Positions 25,109-37,853 of a stretch of DNA of 64,000 nucleotides are shown here, piece by piece; the first letter of the stretch is position 1; the number at the start of each line of letters is the position of its first letter. The notes under the pieces are model-generated. The model did no database searches. It was not told the DNA's origin and saw only the letters and a list, made by a program, of their open reading frames with translations. The DNA comes from Pholiota molesta. Taxonomy: Eukaryota; Basidiomycota; Agaricomycetes; Agaricales; Strophariaceae. The stretch lies in contig JACGCK010000017.1 in the NCBI GenBank assembly GCA_014925825.1, positions 372,001-436,000 of the forward strand. Reading direction: 5' to 3'. A program made the translations under genes and the position numbers.

Positions 25109-28100
25109 ACGGAGGTCTGGCGTGCAGTGTTGTCAATGTGGGGAGGTTGTTTTGTGGGGGGTGGGTTACGAGATTCGGTTGCGTTACCGAGGACGAGCGT
25201 TAATGGTGATATCCATCGAAAAACAAAGCGAAAATGTATTTGTATAATTACCTTATCTAAATCGATATTGCATGGTTCGAGGGCGGTATCGCCCAGCTAA
25301 GGTAGGTATAATACGAGGCAGTTTATAGAATAATGGGAAAGTACTACGTACGCCACAGATTCACCCAAGGAGGATGTTATCATGTTCTACGCTTACGCTG
25401 GCACAGCCCTTGGTTCGCCTTGTATGTCCCGCCGGCCCATCATATTGGTGCCGGAATGCACTGCAAATACTTGCTTGGGTTCAATTTTAGCTTGAGGCGC
25501 TGTTAGACCGGCGTGTTATCACCCGATTGTTACCAAAGATAGGTATACTTAAGAATTTTTCGGGGACCGTTGCTTGTCTACTTATAAATAAAATTAGCAT
25601 TCATGACAGAAGTGAGATGTCAATGGCAACTGTTTCCAGATCGTTCTTTCAGCGACTGCACAGTGGACTGGACGTAGTGGGTATAGGGCTCGGAGGTTAA
25701 TGATGCGCATTGCCAAGTTGCATTCCGTCTTTCAGTTCAACTTCATTCAATCATTGCGCCACACTTTCACAGCCTTTTTGGTGTTGCGCAATGATTCTTG
25801 CCTCCGGCACGGGATGACGTACAATAAAACGATACCTTGGCCGGAATGCCATGGTATAGCATTCGTTGAGATTCATTGGTCTTGTCTCCACCGCGTCTAT
25901 GAACTCGGTTTCCTCAAATTATCAAATCACCACAACCTATGCTAGCGCATTCCAAGCGCACTTAACTGGGAAAGAATGGAGCAAATTCCTGTGTACTTGA
26001 ACGTTTTGAATGACACATGTAAGGACGCCTGTCGCCGTCCCCCGACTATAGTTCCATTTCAGTAACTACTAACCAATCTATCATGAATTTCAATCATATT
26101 GATCTAAAGAACGCATCCGAGGACACCACAATGCCCCAGCATACTTAGATACATGTGCTCCAAGCTCGTTCCGTGAGTTGCCCGTGCTTTACATAGGTCC
26201 ATCTGAATCAAGTTAATTTATCACCACAGGCGTATATTTCTTTGCACGGAAATAATTCTCTGAGGACTCTTGCCAATTATATAGTACCTGAACTGCGGGG
26301 ATAACGTGGCATCATTCAAGGTGATGCTTTAATACAGACATATGACTCGGGATATTCAGCACCAATTATATGCGAAGAACTAATGGCGCAGCATGAGCAC
26401 TCGAACTGAAGGCTACTGTGCGGGAGTTACATGTACAGACTTGGAGATCGAGTCAATGGGGAAATATCGGGTCTGAAATTAGCCACTTGACGAGTGGTTT
26501 GTTACATATATGATCGATCGACGAGTAGATATTTGGGTAACGTCTGTTCATTTGTTCATAGCGCAGTCAAATAGGGTCGGAAGGGCTCGATTACTGGGTC
26601 GACGCTATATCGAGTAAGCAGAGAATTGAGGGTAACAATTAATGGCGTCTGATACTAGGATAAATTACAAGTATCCTTATTATCGAGAATGTCTTCTATG
26701 GGAATAAAAATACAACAATATTTGGAGCAGAAGGAGTTGGGGCGACATTGTGTGATTTGCTTAGCTATGTTTCCACAAGCATTGACGGTATCTGGTGGAT
26801 TTTTACACAAGGAGTGCTCTGAATATTGCGATATCTTTCTAGATTGGGAACAATGGGATGGTCAAAATCCTTTTTGGAAGCCGTTGATTATTACACCTCT
26901 ATTCTCTTCGTACGATCAAACATACTCCTCAGATCATCAAGTTGCATCGAGAAAAGTATTCCATTAGGTGGGTCTCGGCTTTCTATGAATGATGGGACTT
27001 GAACCCGGGAGCTTCATGAGTAGCATTTGATTCTTATACGAAGTTTATGGCCATATATAGTAGCCGAGGCACTGTAAAGTTGAGAAAACACCACGAACGA
27101 TCGGCCTCAAGCTGGGAAACTCGCGGAAGCGCCAACGTGATATTCAAAAGCATACCAATGCACTCAACGCCGGAATAGTTCCGGCGATGGTATGGCCTGC
27201 TTGAGATTCCAACGTCCTAGCGATGACCTTTTTCAGTGCTGCGGTACACGTTGTACTCGCGTGGTAGGTCAAATTAAACGTGGTCCAGTGGAGTATTACT
27301 CTTTAGTTATGAGCTCTGGAGGATCACATTTACTTGATAAGTAGCTTGGGAGTCATCGGAACCCGATTCTCTAGCTACGAGTGGCACAGTGATATGCTCC
27401 TGTGGATAAGTGAAATTTCTTTTCTTCTTATTAAAGTTCAAATAGCAATTTCACACCTTTTGGATTAAGAGCTTGCGCTGAGTCGCTGATATGGTTGCAG
27501 CTTTTATCAGATTGCACATAGATGCATACCCCATATTTCATATTACGTTCAACTTGGGACAAAATCAATGAAAGATCGAGAATCTCTTCATTCATTTATC
27601 TCTCTAATCATACAGCCCATGGTTGCTTGATTAGCCCATTCAGTAATTTTACAGCAGATAACCGAACTGATCAATGACCAACTAGGTCTTCTACCCCCAC
27701 GTATAGGACGACGCTCTGTATTGTTCATCTTCGCAGATAGAATCAACTAGTAAGAAATCTTTTACCACTACCAGGTAACTTGGTGTTTCCATCGATGATG
27801 TGATCCGGTCCTGCATCATGATTAACAGCTCCTGCAGAGCTACACTGTTTTGTTATTCATTGAATTGAATTTGGGGGGGATGTAATTGGAGCAGAGATCC
27901 TCGAACTCGGAATACTGAAGGGTGATAACCCACGTAATATGCGCAGTTTTTATTCTATTCCTATCAAAAGCGAAGGGCCACGAATTCGTTCTAATTGTCC
28001 TTGGGAGAGCTTCCATGTTCGGCGTCGTTGAATCACTTTCCGACTCCATCCTTCCGCAATGCAATGCGTGATATGATGATCACAAAGCTCTGAGCATTTG

Positions 28101-28942
28101 GGCGCCTATCAAGCGCTTATATAATAATTCTTCCGCAGCAGCCAAACGCCGGGAAATGATGGCGAAATGCCGTACAAATTGATTGCTCAAGCGCTCAAGG
28201 AGGGTTGATCTCAGTGAGCACTACTTCCAAGACCAGGGAACACGAGCGCCTATTTGGCTAGATGTTGGCCCGAGGGTCGATCTGATCGGAATTATTTACT
28301 TAGGTCAAATCGAATTGAAAGTTAAGATTGAAGATGCGTGTGTATAGATAGAGCAATGCAAGTCATGATACAGATGAATGAAAATGTAGCGAGGCATGTA
28401 CCCATCAGCAATTGACGGCTTGTGCGAGCGCAGGGTATACTATGCGTAAACGATGGTATGATGCAGAAATCCGAGGAGAAGTGTATAGATTTACGAAGTG
28501 CGTGTTACGAAGAAGATAGAACGAGAGAACGAGAAGCCATGACCGGAAGCATAACTCACGGAGGTTGATCTACGTCACTCTGTAAGAACAACCTATATGG
28601 GTTTGATAATCAAGCCCGTGTTTGTTTGTGCGGAAATGGACGCAGCCTGAGAGACATCTAGAGAAGGCATAAAATATAGATTAGTTGAGACAGGAGGTGA
28701 GAAAGGGAGGACTCACAATGGTCAAGAAAGCAGCGCCATGTGCACGACAACAATAATTAGATGCTAAGCTACTGGTAATCGTGCAATCCGGAAAATATTG
28801 ATACACATCGAAGCCAAGATATGGGTGAGAGGCGGAAGCGGTGGACAAGTACGTGTGAAGTGAGCTGCGAAGGAGGACCTGGTATGTAATATGACACGGA
28901 TGGGGGAGAATGCTGTAGGTTGCAAGGGCTGCGTGCGATCAT
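25109..28942. other. 3.8-kb stretch without recognisable genes
   Basis: AT-rich sequence with frequent stops in all frames. The only forward frame above 90 codons is 26689-26967 (MSSMGIKIQQYLEQKELG...), with an HCVICL and a DWEQWDGQNPFWKPL segment. I do not recognise it. Near 27010 the reverse strand holds a GGTTCAAGTCC motif like a tRNA B box, but no cloverleaf folds around it. The region may hold old, decayed repeats. Confidence 0.45.
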
Positions 28943-29788
28943 TCACCGGTCGGAGAAGTTCGGGCAGGGGAGGCCATGCGTAGACAACATGCGCTCCATC
29001 ATCAGTGCGCGCTCCTTCCAGATATCGCGTTCCCTGTTTAGACGGGCCACATCCTCCTCGAGCTTCTGGAACTGCACCTGGCGCCGATGCCGGCTCCTGC
29101 GCGCGGCCAGCGTATTTCTACGGCGCTTGAAGGCTTGCTTCTCTTGTTCCGTTGCGTTTGGGTCCAGCTGCTCGTCTGGTAGCTCGTCGTCGTCGTCCGA
29201 GCGGGGGGATGCGCCCCGTCTTCGAGAAGGAAGGAAGGCGCTGGGCGGTTCCTTCTTCTCGGATGTGCTTAGGTAGCCAGAGCTTTGCCCGGGTGCATAC
29301 TGCGGCATGTAGAGGTTTGGATTGACGGCCCCCTGGTAGTTAAGTGATGGATGGTCGCGAGTGAGCGTGTTCTTCCCGTACCCCGAAGATGTCGACTCGG
29401 ATGAGATTGAGCGTGAATGCCCCATAACCGAAGAATTTGGGACGCTTCCGAAATTGTGGTCGTTTGTGGTCATACGCGGATCCCATAGTGAGCTAATAGT
29501 CGAGAGATCGTATTGCGCGCTCATATCCTCCTTGTTAAGTGAGGGCTGCATGGTCGGAATGTGGGTTGAGATAGCCGTCGTAGAAGATTGTTCAGCCAGC
29601 TCGGCGCTGGGCGTCAATTGTCTTTGGGGATTGGTCGCCACTGTCTTCGATAATAAGAAAGAGATGGTGGACGGGATGCCCGGCTTGAATGAGTTGGAAA
29701 TACGTGTTGTGAGCAATGAGAGCCGTTCTGGACTAAGCTTTATACAATTCCCAATGCTGCAAATAGTATACAAGTCAGAACAGGTCAT
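28943..29788 (-). CDS. bZIP transcription factor, GCN4/Cpc1-like
   Basis: Predicted 281 residues if started at 29788, or 202 if started at the Met at 29551 (MQPSLNKEDMSAQYDLSTIS). The C-terminus contains a bZIP: AFKRRRNTLAARRSRHRRQ is the basic region (N-x3-A-A-R-x-S-R type, with Thr-Leu in the variable positions). A leucine-repeat helix follows (FQKLEEDVARLNRERDIW), ending MLSTHGLPCPNF. The spacing DPNATEQEKQAF before the basic region and the short tail match basidiomycete GCN4-type activators of amino-acid starvation genes. The middle is Ser/Pro-rich. Gcn4-type genes often have regulated 5' leaders. The sequence between 29551 and 29788 could be such a leader or an extended N-terminus; I prefer 29551 because the residues before it look less protein-like. 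Confidence 0.85.
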   Translation of the reverse strand: MTCSDLYTICSIGNCIKLSPERLSLLTTRISNSFKPGIPSTISFLLSKTVATNPQRQLTPSAELAEQSSTTAISTHIPTMQPSLNKEDMSAQYDLSTISSLWDPRMTTNDHNFGSVPNSSVMGHSRSISSESTSSGYGKNTLTRDHPSLNYQGAVNPNLYMPQYAPGQSSGYLSTSEKKEPPSAFLPSRRRGASPRSDDDDELPDEQLDPNATEQEKQAFKRRRNTLAARRSRHRRQVQFQKLEEDVARLNRERDIWKERALMMERMLSTHGLPCPNFSDR

Positions 29789-32700
29789 CTCCCAAGAATC
29801 TGAATCTGAGATTCAAGCAGCAACCGAAAATAGTTGCTGTGCTCGAGACTAAATTAGTACTCTCAATTGGGCAGTGTGACTCACAGCCATGCATTGATCA
29901 TGCAGCAGCGACAGATATGCAAGGCCCCAAGCCTACTGTTTACGTGGATAGATTCTGAGGGCTTTCCAAAGCGCCTCCATTGTTATGTGTGGGCGTCTGG
30001 AAGTTCAGAAAACATGTTGCTCATTGTGAGGACGTGGAGGTTTTTGGTGGGCGCCATCATTGCACAGTCACCCGAGAAACGACCACATCACGTGTTCGTG
30101 TTCCGCCTCCCAACGCCGCCGCGTCGGTTCCGCCATAATCACCGCTGAGCACCAGAAACGCATTTCAGGCAAAAGAAAAAACTGCGGGATGTTATAATAA
30201 AAGTTGTAATACTGAAATGCTAAAGATTGTTTCAGGAGTCAGAATGAGCTTCCTGAAAATCATCTTATTTTACAATTTGGACCAAGGCGAGTGAATGCTT
30301 TCACACACCATTTCACATATAAGCGCCCGCCTTCTCAGCGAAGCGGAGATTGAGCGTTGCTCGATATTCTAAGTATGCTATAAGCTTGTAACCCAAGTAA
30401 AGCTGGGCTTTAGATCAAGCACAGAATTACCCAAATCGTGTATGATATGATGATATAAAGCCTCGGGAAAAAGAACGGAATACATCTCCTTTTTCCGAAG
30501 CGCGGGAAGTCCTTGTACTGCAAAATATTATTTCGATGTTTCGTTCCCCGAGTAATTTACGGGAGCCTACAGCACACACTCCGCCACCACTCAAAAAGGT
30601 AGATCTACTGGATTGTTCTATGAGAGCTCGAGAAAGTGGTGCATACTTTATTCAATTATCTCACACTGATAGCTCACAAGAACCAAGAGTTTTACAGCAG
30701 TTATGCAGAGATAACCTCGTCCTGAGTCAGTTCTTACAAATAAGCTTGTCGCATAAGGGTGTATTGTCCCGTAAGTCCGTTGTGCGGGGTACGGGGAACC
30801 CATTCTGAAAAAATTGACATAGAGCATATGCGTAGAAGCTCTAATCCAAATATCTCAAACGTCCTATTATCGCGAAGCATATTATCATTAATAGAATACG
30901 TATTGTCGAAGAGGCTCATTCGCAGCCTTGGGCTGCGTGAAATTGAATGAGCAGCTGTGGGCCTCAAGCGATTAACTATACCTGTGAGGACAGAGGCGGA
31001 GTCCTCGACAGCTGCAGACTTCGCCGCATGATGCAGGCGGGAGCGCACGCTGCGCCGAAGTCATCCTGAGAACCTGATCAAGGTGAGTCAAAGTGTGTTC
31101 GAAATTCGACACTCAAAAACCCAAATACACCAAATAGGGATCTGTCGAGAAGCTGGCGCGATTCCTTGTGGAAAGGTAATTAGAGATGGACTTGGAATGA
31201 TTGACTATAATTTTTTGCACATGATATGTAAGTTCTTCAAGAAGCTGGCAACGAGAATAATATTTCCAGAATAATTGGTGTAGCTGGGCTGGCATGTGCC
31301 CAATCTATCACGCTGGATATGCCCACAAAATGGTGTGCACAGAACAACGTACATACATAGCAGAGCGGGAGTCGCGCACTGCATCTCGAGGTTCTGCTTG
31401 ACGTCCAAGCTCAGATCTCTACTGAGCCAACAGACGATTGCGGAAGGGTAGACATGTCCCCAGATGTCCAAAGCTGTAGATTCTAGAATGACCAAGCTAT
31501 GTGGCGTGAATGACACGCCAGTCATAGGATAGATACGAGTCGTAATCCTGCCACGGCTGCTCGAACGGACAGCTAATCGCATATGCCATGTAGACGAGAT
31601 TAAGCATAGCATACGCTCTTGCCGGCCATAGACTTAACAACTCGCTTTGGAAAGGGACAAGAGTTGGGTGTGCGGGAGCAAGGGTAGCAGTCTACAGCCC
31701 CCCGCTTGTGCGCAGGGTAGAGCCCGCGACGTAAGGTGGAACGTTGCTACAGGCAGCGCTCACGCAGGGCACTGGGTACCGTTGTAGGAGCGGCGCTGTT
31801 GGCGCTTGTGTCTTGAAAATGCTGTGCTCCCCCGCCGTCAAATAAACTTAAGGTGACAAACGCGAGAAATGATACTGATATCAATGATCCGTTGACGGTA
31901 TGGATGGTTGAGAGCTTCGGCGTTGTGGGATTGAGCCTGGCACGGCGTAACAGGGCATGAATGGAGCGCCGACAACGAGAAACGTAGCGCTGCATACCCA
32001 GAGTGGCTGAGACTAGCAGAGACTAGAGGTCGTAGCTTGGTACACTACTGAGTGTCGCAGCAAGTGTTTTGGTAACGCAATGCCAGAAATGCCGAGATAA
32101 TCGACAAATATTGTAACAGATATTGTCGCAGATTAGGGCGAAGGGCCTGGTGAAGGCACTATCCTTCTTTCGATATAGAACATTGAGCGGAGCGTTGACG
32201 GTGAAGGGCAGCTGGCGAGCAAAAGGCTGTGCGACCGACGGCTGTGAGAAATAACGAACTATTATTGGTAAGATGTCGTAATGATATGTACCGCCGCGCG
32301 CCCAAGGAAGCTGTGTAGAGTGCAAAAGAGGTTCACAAAGAGGCACTACGTGGAGACTCTGGTGGATCCAGTGAGGTACGTAGCCTCGAGGCTGTTTGAT
32401 GAATTGTTTGCGGAATAATCACAATGAAATGAAATAGTGACATTGAGCCATTCAAAAGGGCATTTCGGTACTGTTGTACCGCAAATTAGATCGGCCGCCG
32501 GATGCTGGCTTAACTGATGTCAGCCGTCTCTGATTGTTAACAAGGTCTGGAGGAAAGCAATGCACTGAACAATGAGTGCGACAGTGAGCTTAGCACTCAA
32601 GCCGCTCGAGTGCTTGAACGCTGAGCGCTGAGCACTTGAGCTTGATCTATGATATGTTCCTAGTTTGTCCATGCAGTCGAGAAAGTAGGAGTCTGGATCA

Positions 32701-32878
32701 CAGAAAATCCAAATATCATATGGAGGATGGCAAGAGTCGGAAAACAAGATAGATGAGGTCGAGATCAGCCCAGGTTATCACGCTTGTGATGGTTTGTTAT
32801 GGGCTCGGGTATTCCCGGTGCACCCGAACACTCCCTGGTCGTCGTTTTCAGTTTCGCCCCAACCACCAGCCCAACACC
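29789..32878. other. 3-kb stretch without a supported gene
   Basis: Contains the bZIP promoter side and then AT-rich sequence with many stops. Reverse frames at 31747-31995 and 32023-32346 have hydrophobic stretches (SLISVSFLAFVTLSLF), but no splice chain or motif makes them a convincing gene. 32585-32645 has overlapping inverted repeats around AGCACTCAAGC and GAGTGCTTGA. The region upstream of 32879 should hold the oxidase promoter. Confidence 0.4.
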
Positions 32879-33362
32879 ATGCGCGCCCAGATGCTCTCCA
32901 CCGTCCTCCGCACTGCCGCTCGCCCCGCCGCCGTCGCCAGGAGCGCACGCACAGCTCCTCTCCTCGTCCGCTACGCCTCCGGACACGCCGAGGAGTCCTT
33001 CGAGTCCTTCTCTGAACGCTACGTCAGCTTCTTCCAGAACGCAGAGGATCTCTTCGAGGTTCAGCGTGGGCTCAACAACTGCTTCGCCCACGATCTGGTG
33101 CCATCACCCTCCGTCGTTGAGGCCGCTGTCCGCGCTGCCAGGCGTGTCAACGATTATGCCACTGCCGTGCGTGTGTTCGAGGGTGTTAAGGAGAAGGTGG
33201 AAAACAAGGAGCAGTATCAGGCTTATCTCACGGAGCTTAAGCCCCTGCGCGAGGAACTAGGTATGTTTCTTGCCTCTTACGCGTGTTGCGCCGGTTTTGC
33301 CTTGGTGCTGAACGATTTTTGTCGCAGGATTGGTGTTGAAGGAAGAGCTATACACCTCATAA
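32879..33362 (+). CDS. COX6: cytochrome c oxidase subunit Va/VI (Cox6)
   Basis: Predicted 138-residue nuclear-encoded subunit of respiratory complex IV (yeast Cox6, mammalian COX5A), located on the matrix side of the inner membrane. Exons: 32879-33260 and 33328-33362. The first 35 residues (MRAQMLSTVLRTAARPAAV...) are Arg/Ala/Ser-rich without acids, a typical mitochondrial presequence. The mature part matches the family: ESFSERYVSFFQNAEDLFEV, RGLNNCFAHDLVPSPSVVEA, ARRVNDYATAVRVFEGVKEK, and a short last exon ending LVLKEELYTS. Length and motif order agree with fungal Cox6 proteins. Confidence 0.95.
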
Positions 33363-34049
33363 AAACTCCCTTTGCCTGTGACTAGGTGAGATTAAATTAT
33401 TCTGGATTGTTACTCGTACTCATTTGCATCTCAGATACATAGAAGGACAGAATAATCAGTCATTCGACCTTGCTCTCGTGTACTTTTCGTCGAAGCACGA
33501 TCAAAAGTTCAAACCATGTTACCCATTTGCCTGAAATAAATCACGCTCTCATCAAAGTCCTTGAAGTTGCAGATGACGCGCTCATGTGTATAACGAAGAA
33601 AAATGCTCGTGAATAACCTTATACCCTGTGTTGTCTCGTTTATGCTATCGCCACACTTATTATTATGAACCTCATGTTCCTCCGCTGCTGTGAGCAATTT
33701 TGATAAACAACTTGCCTCGATTCTATAGCGTTTCTTCATTCATGCGTTCTTGAATATGGTTGACTCGCTCGTCCAGCACGTCCCTTGACTGGGATTTATT
33801 CCTTGATAATCCAGGGAACTGGAAGTGCAGAAAATTTTCATCCGTTCTAATAGCTTCCACACATGCTTCTTATTTTTTTTGGACTTGGAAGTCACCACAA
33901 TGATCATGCAACCATCGAACCAATACTATCTATCATCGTATGGAATAACGCGGAGATCATCGCCGTCTCATTTGGTCTTGTTTACGAGAGACCCCAAGCC
34001 TGTAAGTACGTCGACAGAATCTTCCGAAGCACTCTGAACACAAACCAAC
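33363..34049. other. intergenic
   Basis: No gene seen between the oxidase subunit and the F-box gene. Open frames here are short and lack motifs. Confidence 0.45.
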
Positions 34050-35645
34050 ATGATCAGTCCTAGTCAACACTGCATCTACCCGGCCTCTAGTGATGACACG
34101 TATATATGCCCACCGACAAACCCAGGTGCTTGCGAACCCTGTCGAAAGCTTGCGGAACTCGGGCGGAAGATCAAGACGCAGGATACAACCGATGTCGCGA
34201 TGGAAAGGGAACGCCTGGAGTTGAAGTCGCAGATGAACATTAACCACGATGCCCTTACACGGCACTTGCCTTTGGAAATTACCACGGAAATATTTATATT
34301 CAGCCTTCCGGAAAACATTGTGGACCTCTCCCTCAAAACCGTGACATCGAGGTACACGCTGGCCGCCCCGCTGGTGCTTTCAGCCGTCTGTCGGCGATGG
34401 AGGAACATAGTGCGCTCGACGCCACTCCTATGGGCAGATCTTCCGCTGTACATCACACGGCACAACGCCGACGCCTTGCTCGTCCTCGCAAAGGACTGGC
34501 TCGAGAGATCGGACCCATGTCTGCTCTCCATCAATATTTTCGCCAGCAAGCTCACCGCGCAACTCGAAGCGCTGATACAGCTGGTCAGCCGATACGCGTT
34601 CCGGTGGGCACAGCTGGCGTACAAAGGCCCGAATGAGGGCCTGGACCACTTTTGGAGCAGCGCGGAAGGTGTCTCGCACATACGGACGCTTATTCTACGA
34701 GCCTTCGTACCTACCCAGCTAACGTGGTGGCACCACGGAAAATTCGAGCTAGGCAATCTCATTCTGCGACCAACGCGCTTGGAAATGGCCTCCATCTTTC
34801 TCCTCAAAGCGGTCACTATCGAATGGTCGTATCTGACGGAAGTGACGATCGCCAATTCGTGCATCAGCGACTGTCTCGAGGTGCTCCGCAGCGCCCCGCG
34901 GCTCACGCGCTGCGCGCTCAATCCGCGGTTCAACCCCCACGACCCTGCGGACACAGCGCACCTTGAGCTGCACGCGGACCACCCCGTTGTGCACCCCGCG
35001 ATCGTGGAGCTCACGCTGACCGGAGCCCACTTCCCCGGCCTCCTCGCGCATGTGGTGTGCCCCTCCCTGAGGACGTTGAGGGCGCGGCGGATCTTCGGGG
35101 TCCAAAGGGCGGAGTCACTCCGGCCCATGCCAGAGGGCTGGATGGACCGTATCGTCGCGTTTGTGCAGCTATCCCGGTGTCCCGTAACGGACTTTTCCGT
35201 AGTTGGGTTTGCGCCCTCGCAAGACGTTGTCGAGGCGCTCTGTCGAGGTATGCCTACCCTGCGCCATCTGCATGTGGAGTGGGCCGACGACCCGGACGTA
35301 CCGGTGCACGACTATCTCTTTGCGCTCCTCGCACGGACGTCGACGGTAGGCGGCAAGACGGCGCCTCTCTATCTACCCGATTTGCGCTCGTTGACGGTGC
35401 ACCACAACGGCGAGGTCGGTGTGGACTGGGCTTTGCTCCCCGCTATCTTTTGCCGGCCGCGGAGTGCGGTACGCCTGCGAAGCACGCTCGATGTTGTCGC
35501 GGTTTGCATTGGGTTGGGAAAAGAGGGGATGAATGCGTCGGGGGTTGTTGTCGGGGAAGAAACGCGGCAGGAGCTTCTGTCGCTGCGGAAGCAAGGTGTG
35601 AAGTTGAAGATACAGGTTGGGAAGGATAAGAGGGATGTGATCTAG
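34050..35645 (+). CDS. F-box-like protein
   Basis: Single-exon gene for a 531-residue protein. The N-terminal CPPTNPGACEPCRKLAELGR with two Cys pairs and a charged helix precede an F-box at about residues 70-115: LTRHLPLEITTEIFIFSLP, then VLSAVCRRWRNIVRSTPLLW. The remainder is Leu-rich with repeating strand-helix units (LTRCALNP, IVELTLTGAHFPGL, LPDLRSLTVHH) as in LRR-type F-box proteins of Agaricomycetes. Such proteins usually serve as substrate receptors for SCF ubiquitin ligases; the substrate is unknown. It is in better shape than the F-box gene at 9060-10179 and shares its N-terminal arrangement, so both likely belong to one expanded family. Confidence 0.88.
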   Translation: MISPSQHCIYPASSDDTYICPPTNPGACEPCRKLAELGRKIKTQDTTDVAMERERLELKSQMNINHDALTRHLPLEITTEIFIFSLPENIVDLSLKTVTSRYTLAAPLVLSAVCRRWRNIVRSTPLLWADLPLYITRHNADALLVLAKDWLERSDPCLLSINIFASKLTAQLEALIQLVSRYAFRWAQLAYKGPNEGLDHFWSSAEGVSHIRTLILRAFVPTQLTWWHHGKFELGNLILRPTRLEMASIFLLKAVTIEWSYLTEVTIANSCISDCLEVLRSAPRLTRCALNPRFNPHDPADTAHLELHADHPVVHPAIVELTLTGAHFPGLLAHVVCPSLRTLRARRIFGVQRAESLRPMPEGWMDRIVAFVQLSRCPVTDFSVVGFAPSQDVVEALCRGMPTLRHLHVEWADDPDVPVHDYLFALLARTSTVGGKTAPLYLPDLRSLTVHHNGEVGVDWALLPAIFCRPRSAVRLRSTLDVVAVCIGLGKEGMNASGVVVGEETRQELLSLRKQGVKLKIQVGKDKRDVI

Positions 35646-37845
35646 TTCGGTGTTGATCTTCGTGTATCTCATTCGAGTTATACAAGATTCTCGCACTACG
35701 GTCGGTGTCGACTGCATCTTGTTATGACAGTGGTCAACAGAAAGCTGAATCACGTCCATTTGAGCCGTCCAGGTTCTATCTTTCACTCCATTTACGTTTC
35801 CCTTCCATCCATAAAATCCGCCCTAGCGCCTCTTAAGCGATAGTGAAACCAAACTAGGATCGAACTCTGCTTTGCGTGGATACAAGTGTCAAGGAAATGT
35901 CAACAGCCTCAAGCGCGCGTCTAGAGCGTTCCTTTGCATGCGCTGCGGTCGTCCCAGTTCAAAAGATATCTGGTAGCAACACCCAATCCGGAAGTACAGC
36001 TGATAGGACAGCAGACAGGGACGGAAGATATCTAGGTTCTTTGCCCCCATCGATAGTCGAACTTAGTGGTCTGCTCGCTGCGCGAAAAGACGCGCTGGTA
36101 TCAACGTCAACTGGGGGTCCATCAACAGAGTGGATCGATATCTGGTACGCGGATATCTTCCCCCAGATGCAAGGACTATAAGGAGCAGCCGGAGTGCTTC
36201 AGGAACTCGACCACCCAGCCTCGGCATTTCAACCTCCCCACTGTCGAAAGCCGACCGCCCAGGGGCGCGATGTCATTTTTATTATCACAAGCGTAGTGCG
36301 GAGTCTGTAGTTTCTGAGATCCCGTTATCTTCACAACAATTTCTCCATTTTAAGCTAAGTATTTTCTGTCTATCTCTTATTTACCTACTCTGCAACGATC
36401 CCTGATGTCCATTTTCGAAACTATGCCTACTTTTCTCCACTCGTTCCCAACTCGCTCAACTGCAGTGCTCTCCTAAACAGTCGGATCTACCTCTGGGCTT
36501 ATGATTACACTACGCTAACGAGGTCACCTCAGTACGCACTGATTATTGAAAAAAGTATGGATTGTCAGCTGTTGCACCGTCGTTCTGCGCTTCAGGCCTC
36601 AGGCCCAAATCCCGAACGCTTGCAAGTAGGCGTTCTCGGCTGCGAGCTGTAGGCGACCAAGCGCGCTTCGCATCCTAGAGCTAGATCAATAATCAGATTT
36701 TTCTGAGGAACACATGCATCGATTCGTGGATGAAATTGAGGCTACAGGGTCCAACGGAGATTTAATCCAACCAAGACAGTATAAAGAGGCGGGGTCATGG
36801 GAAGAACCCTCAAAAAATACCCAGTCCCCTTCATGCATCACTCAAAACGCCTGTTAGATGAACCAGAGAGCATGACGAGCAAACATCCATGGTTGAGTAC
36901 CATAGCTGCAAGTAAGTGGCCGGATAATTTGCATCATGGAACAGCGGATAATGACTCAATATTGAATAATGAGTAGGAATTTCAGCGATGACCTTCACCG
37001 ATCGATCGATGGTCCAACAAAGGGTGGAACAAAGACTCATTACTTATATCCGAGCGCGCCATCGGGGCAGGTCACATCACCGACCCCGAAAATGTCGAAG
37101 ACCAATAGGCATCGATGCGCACTCAGAGGTAAACTCAATCTAGTTCCACCCTTAGCTAGTTGGCTGATCGTTCTACTCCGTTAGGGCAAGAGTCCTCCTA
37201 CAGGATTCATTTTCCATTGCCAGAGCCATGGAAAGGGCACGGAAAACGAAGTAAGTCGAGTCCAATCGTGCTCTTGCTTACGAGCTAACTGTCCTGCTAT
37301 CCTTGTTCCCGATACGAAAGAAGAATGGGCGTCGCTGCACCACGGGAGGTGGGACCGCCAAACGTCGTCGGCCTCTACCTAGTCAGCAAGATACCCAAGG
37401 AAGCTCCGATGTAAGTCGTACCAGCCATACCTCAAACATAGCCTGATAAATAGTTGAATCCCCAAACCAGTAATATCACACACCGAGCTGCCCCGTCGAC
37501 ATTGGCTAATTGGGCTTATCCACCCCCGCACTTCGAGGCGAGCGCGCTCGACTTGGATTTCTCGATCGCATCGCGGTCACAGCGCATCCGGCTTGGATTT
37601 CTCTATTGCGTCTCGTTCACAGTGCATTCAACTTCTCCATTGCCTCTCGTTCCACTCGGTCACAGCCCATCACTGTGGTCAGCGCCGCCGCCACCATCGC
37701 ATGCCGGTAACGCTGAGCTTCCCTGGTCCCATGGTCAATACTACGGAAAATGGAAATGCGGCACTCACTAATCATGCCTTCTGAAAGTATGTCGTCGTTG
37801 TCGTCGTCAACGGTACCTTCGGATCTCTCGAACACAGCAGCCTCG
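35646..37845. other. 2.2-kb stretch without a supported gene
   Basis: Several short open frames (for example 35876-36181) lack motifs. 37540-37670 holds about three diverged copies of a 40-bp unit (CTTGGATTTCTC...TCACAGCGCATC). The last 8 bases (TCATTGGC, starting at 37846) are the target duplication of the next element. Confidence 0.4.
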
Positions 37846-37853
37846 TCATTGGC

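Noticed and set aside
26985..27065. tRNA-like B box (GGTTCAAGTCC, reverse strand)
   Set aside because: T-stem does not pair and no acceptor or anticodon arm could be drawn; at most a decayed SINE trace.
29361..29852. 163-codon forward frame
   Set aside because: Shadow of the bZIP gene, which is on the reverse strand.
34076..35128. 350-codon reverse-strand frame
   Set aside because: Shadow of the intact F-box gene on the + strand.
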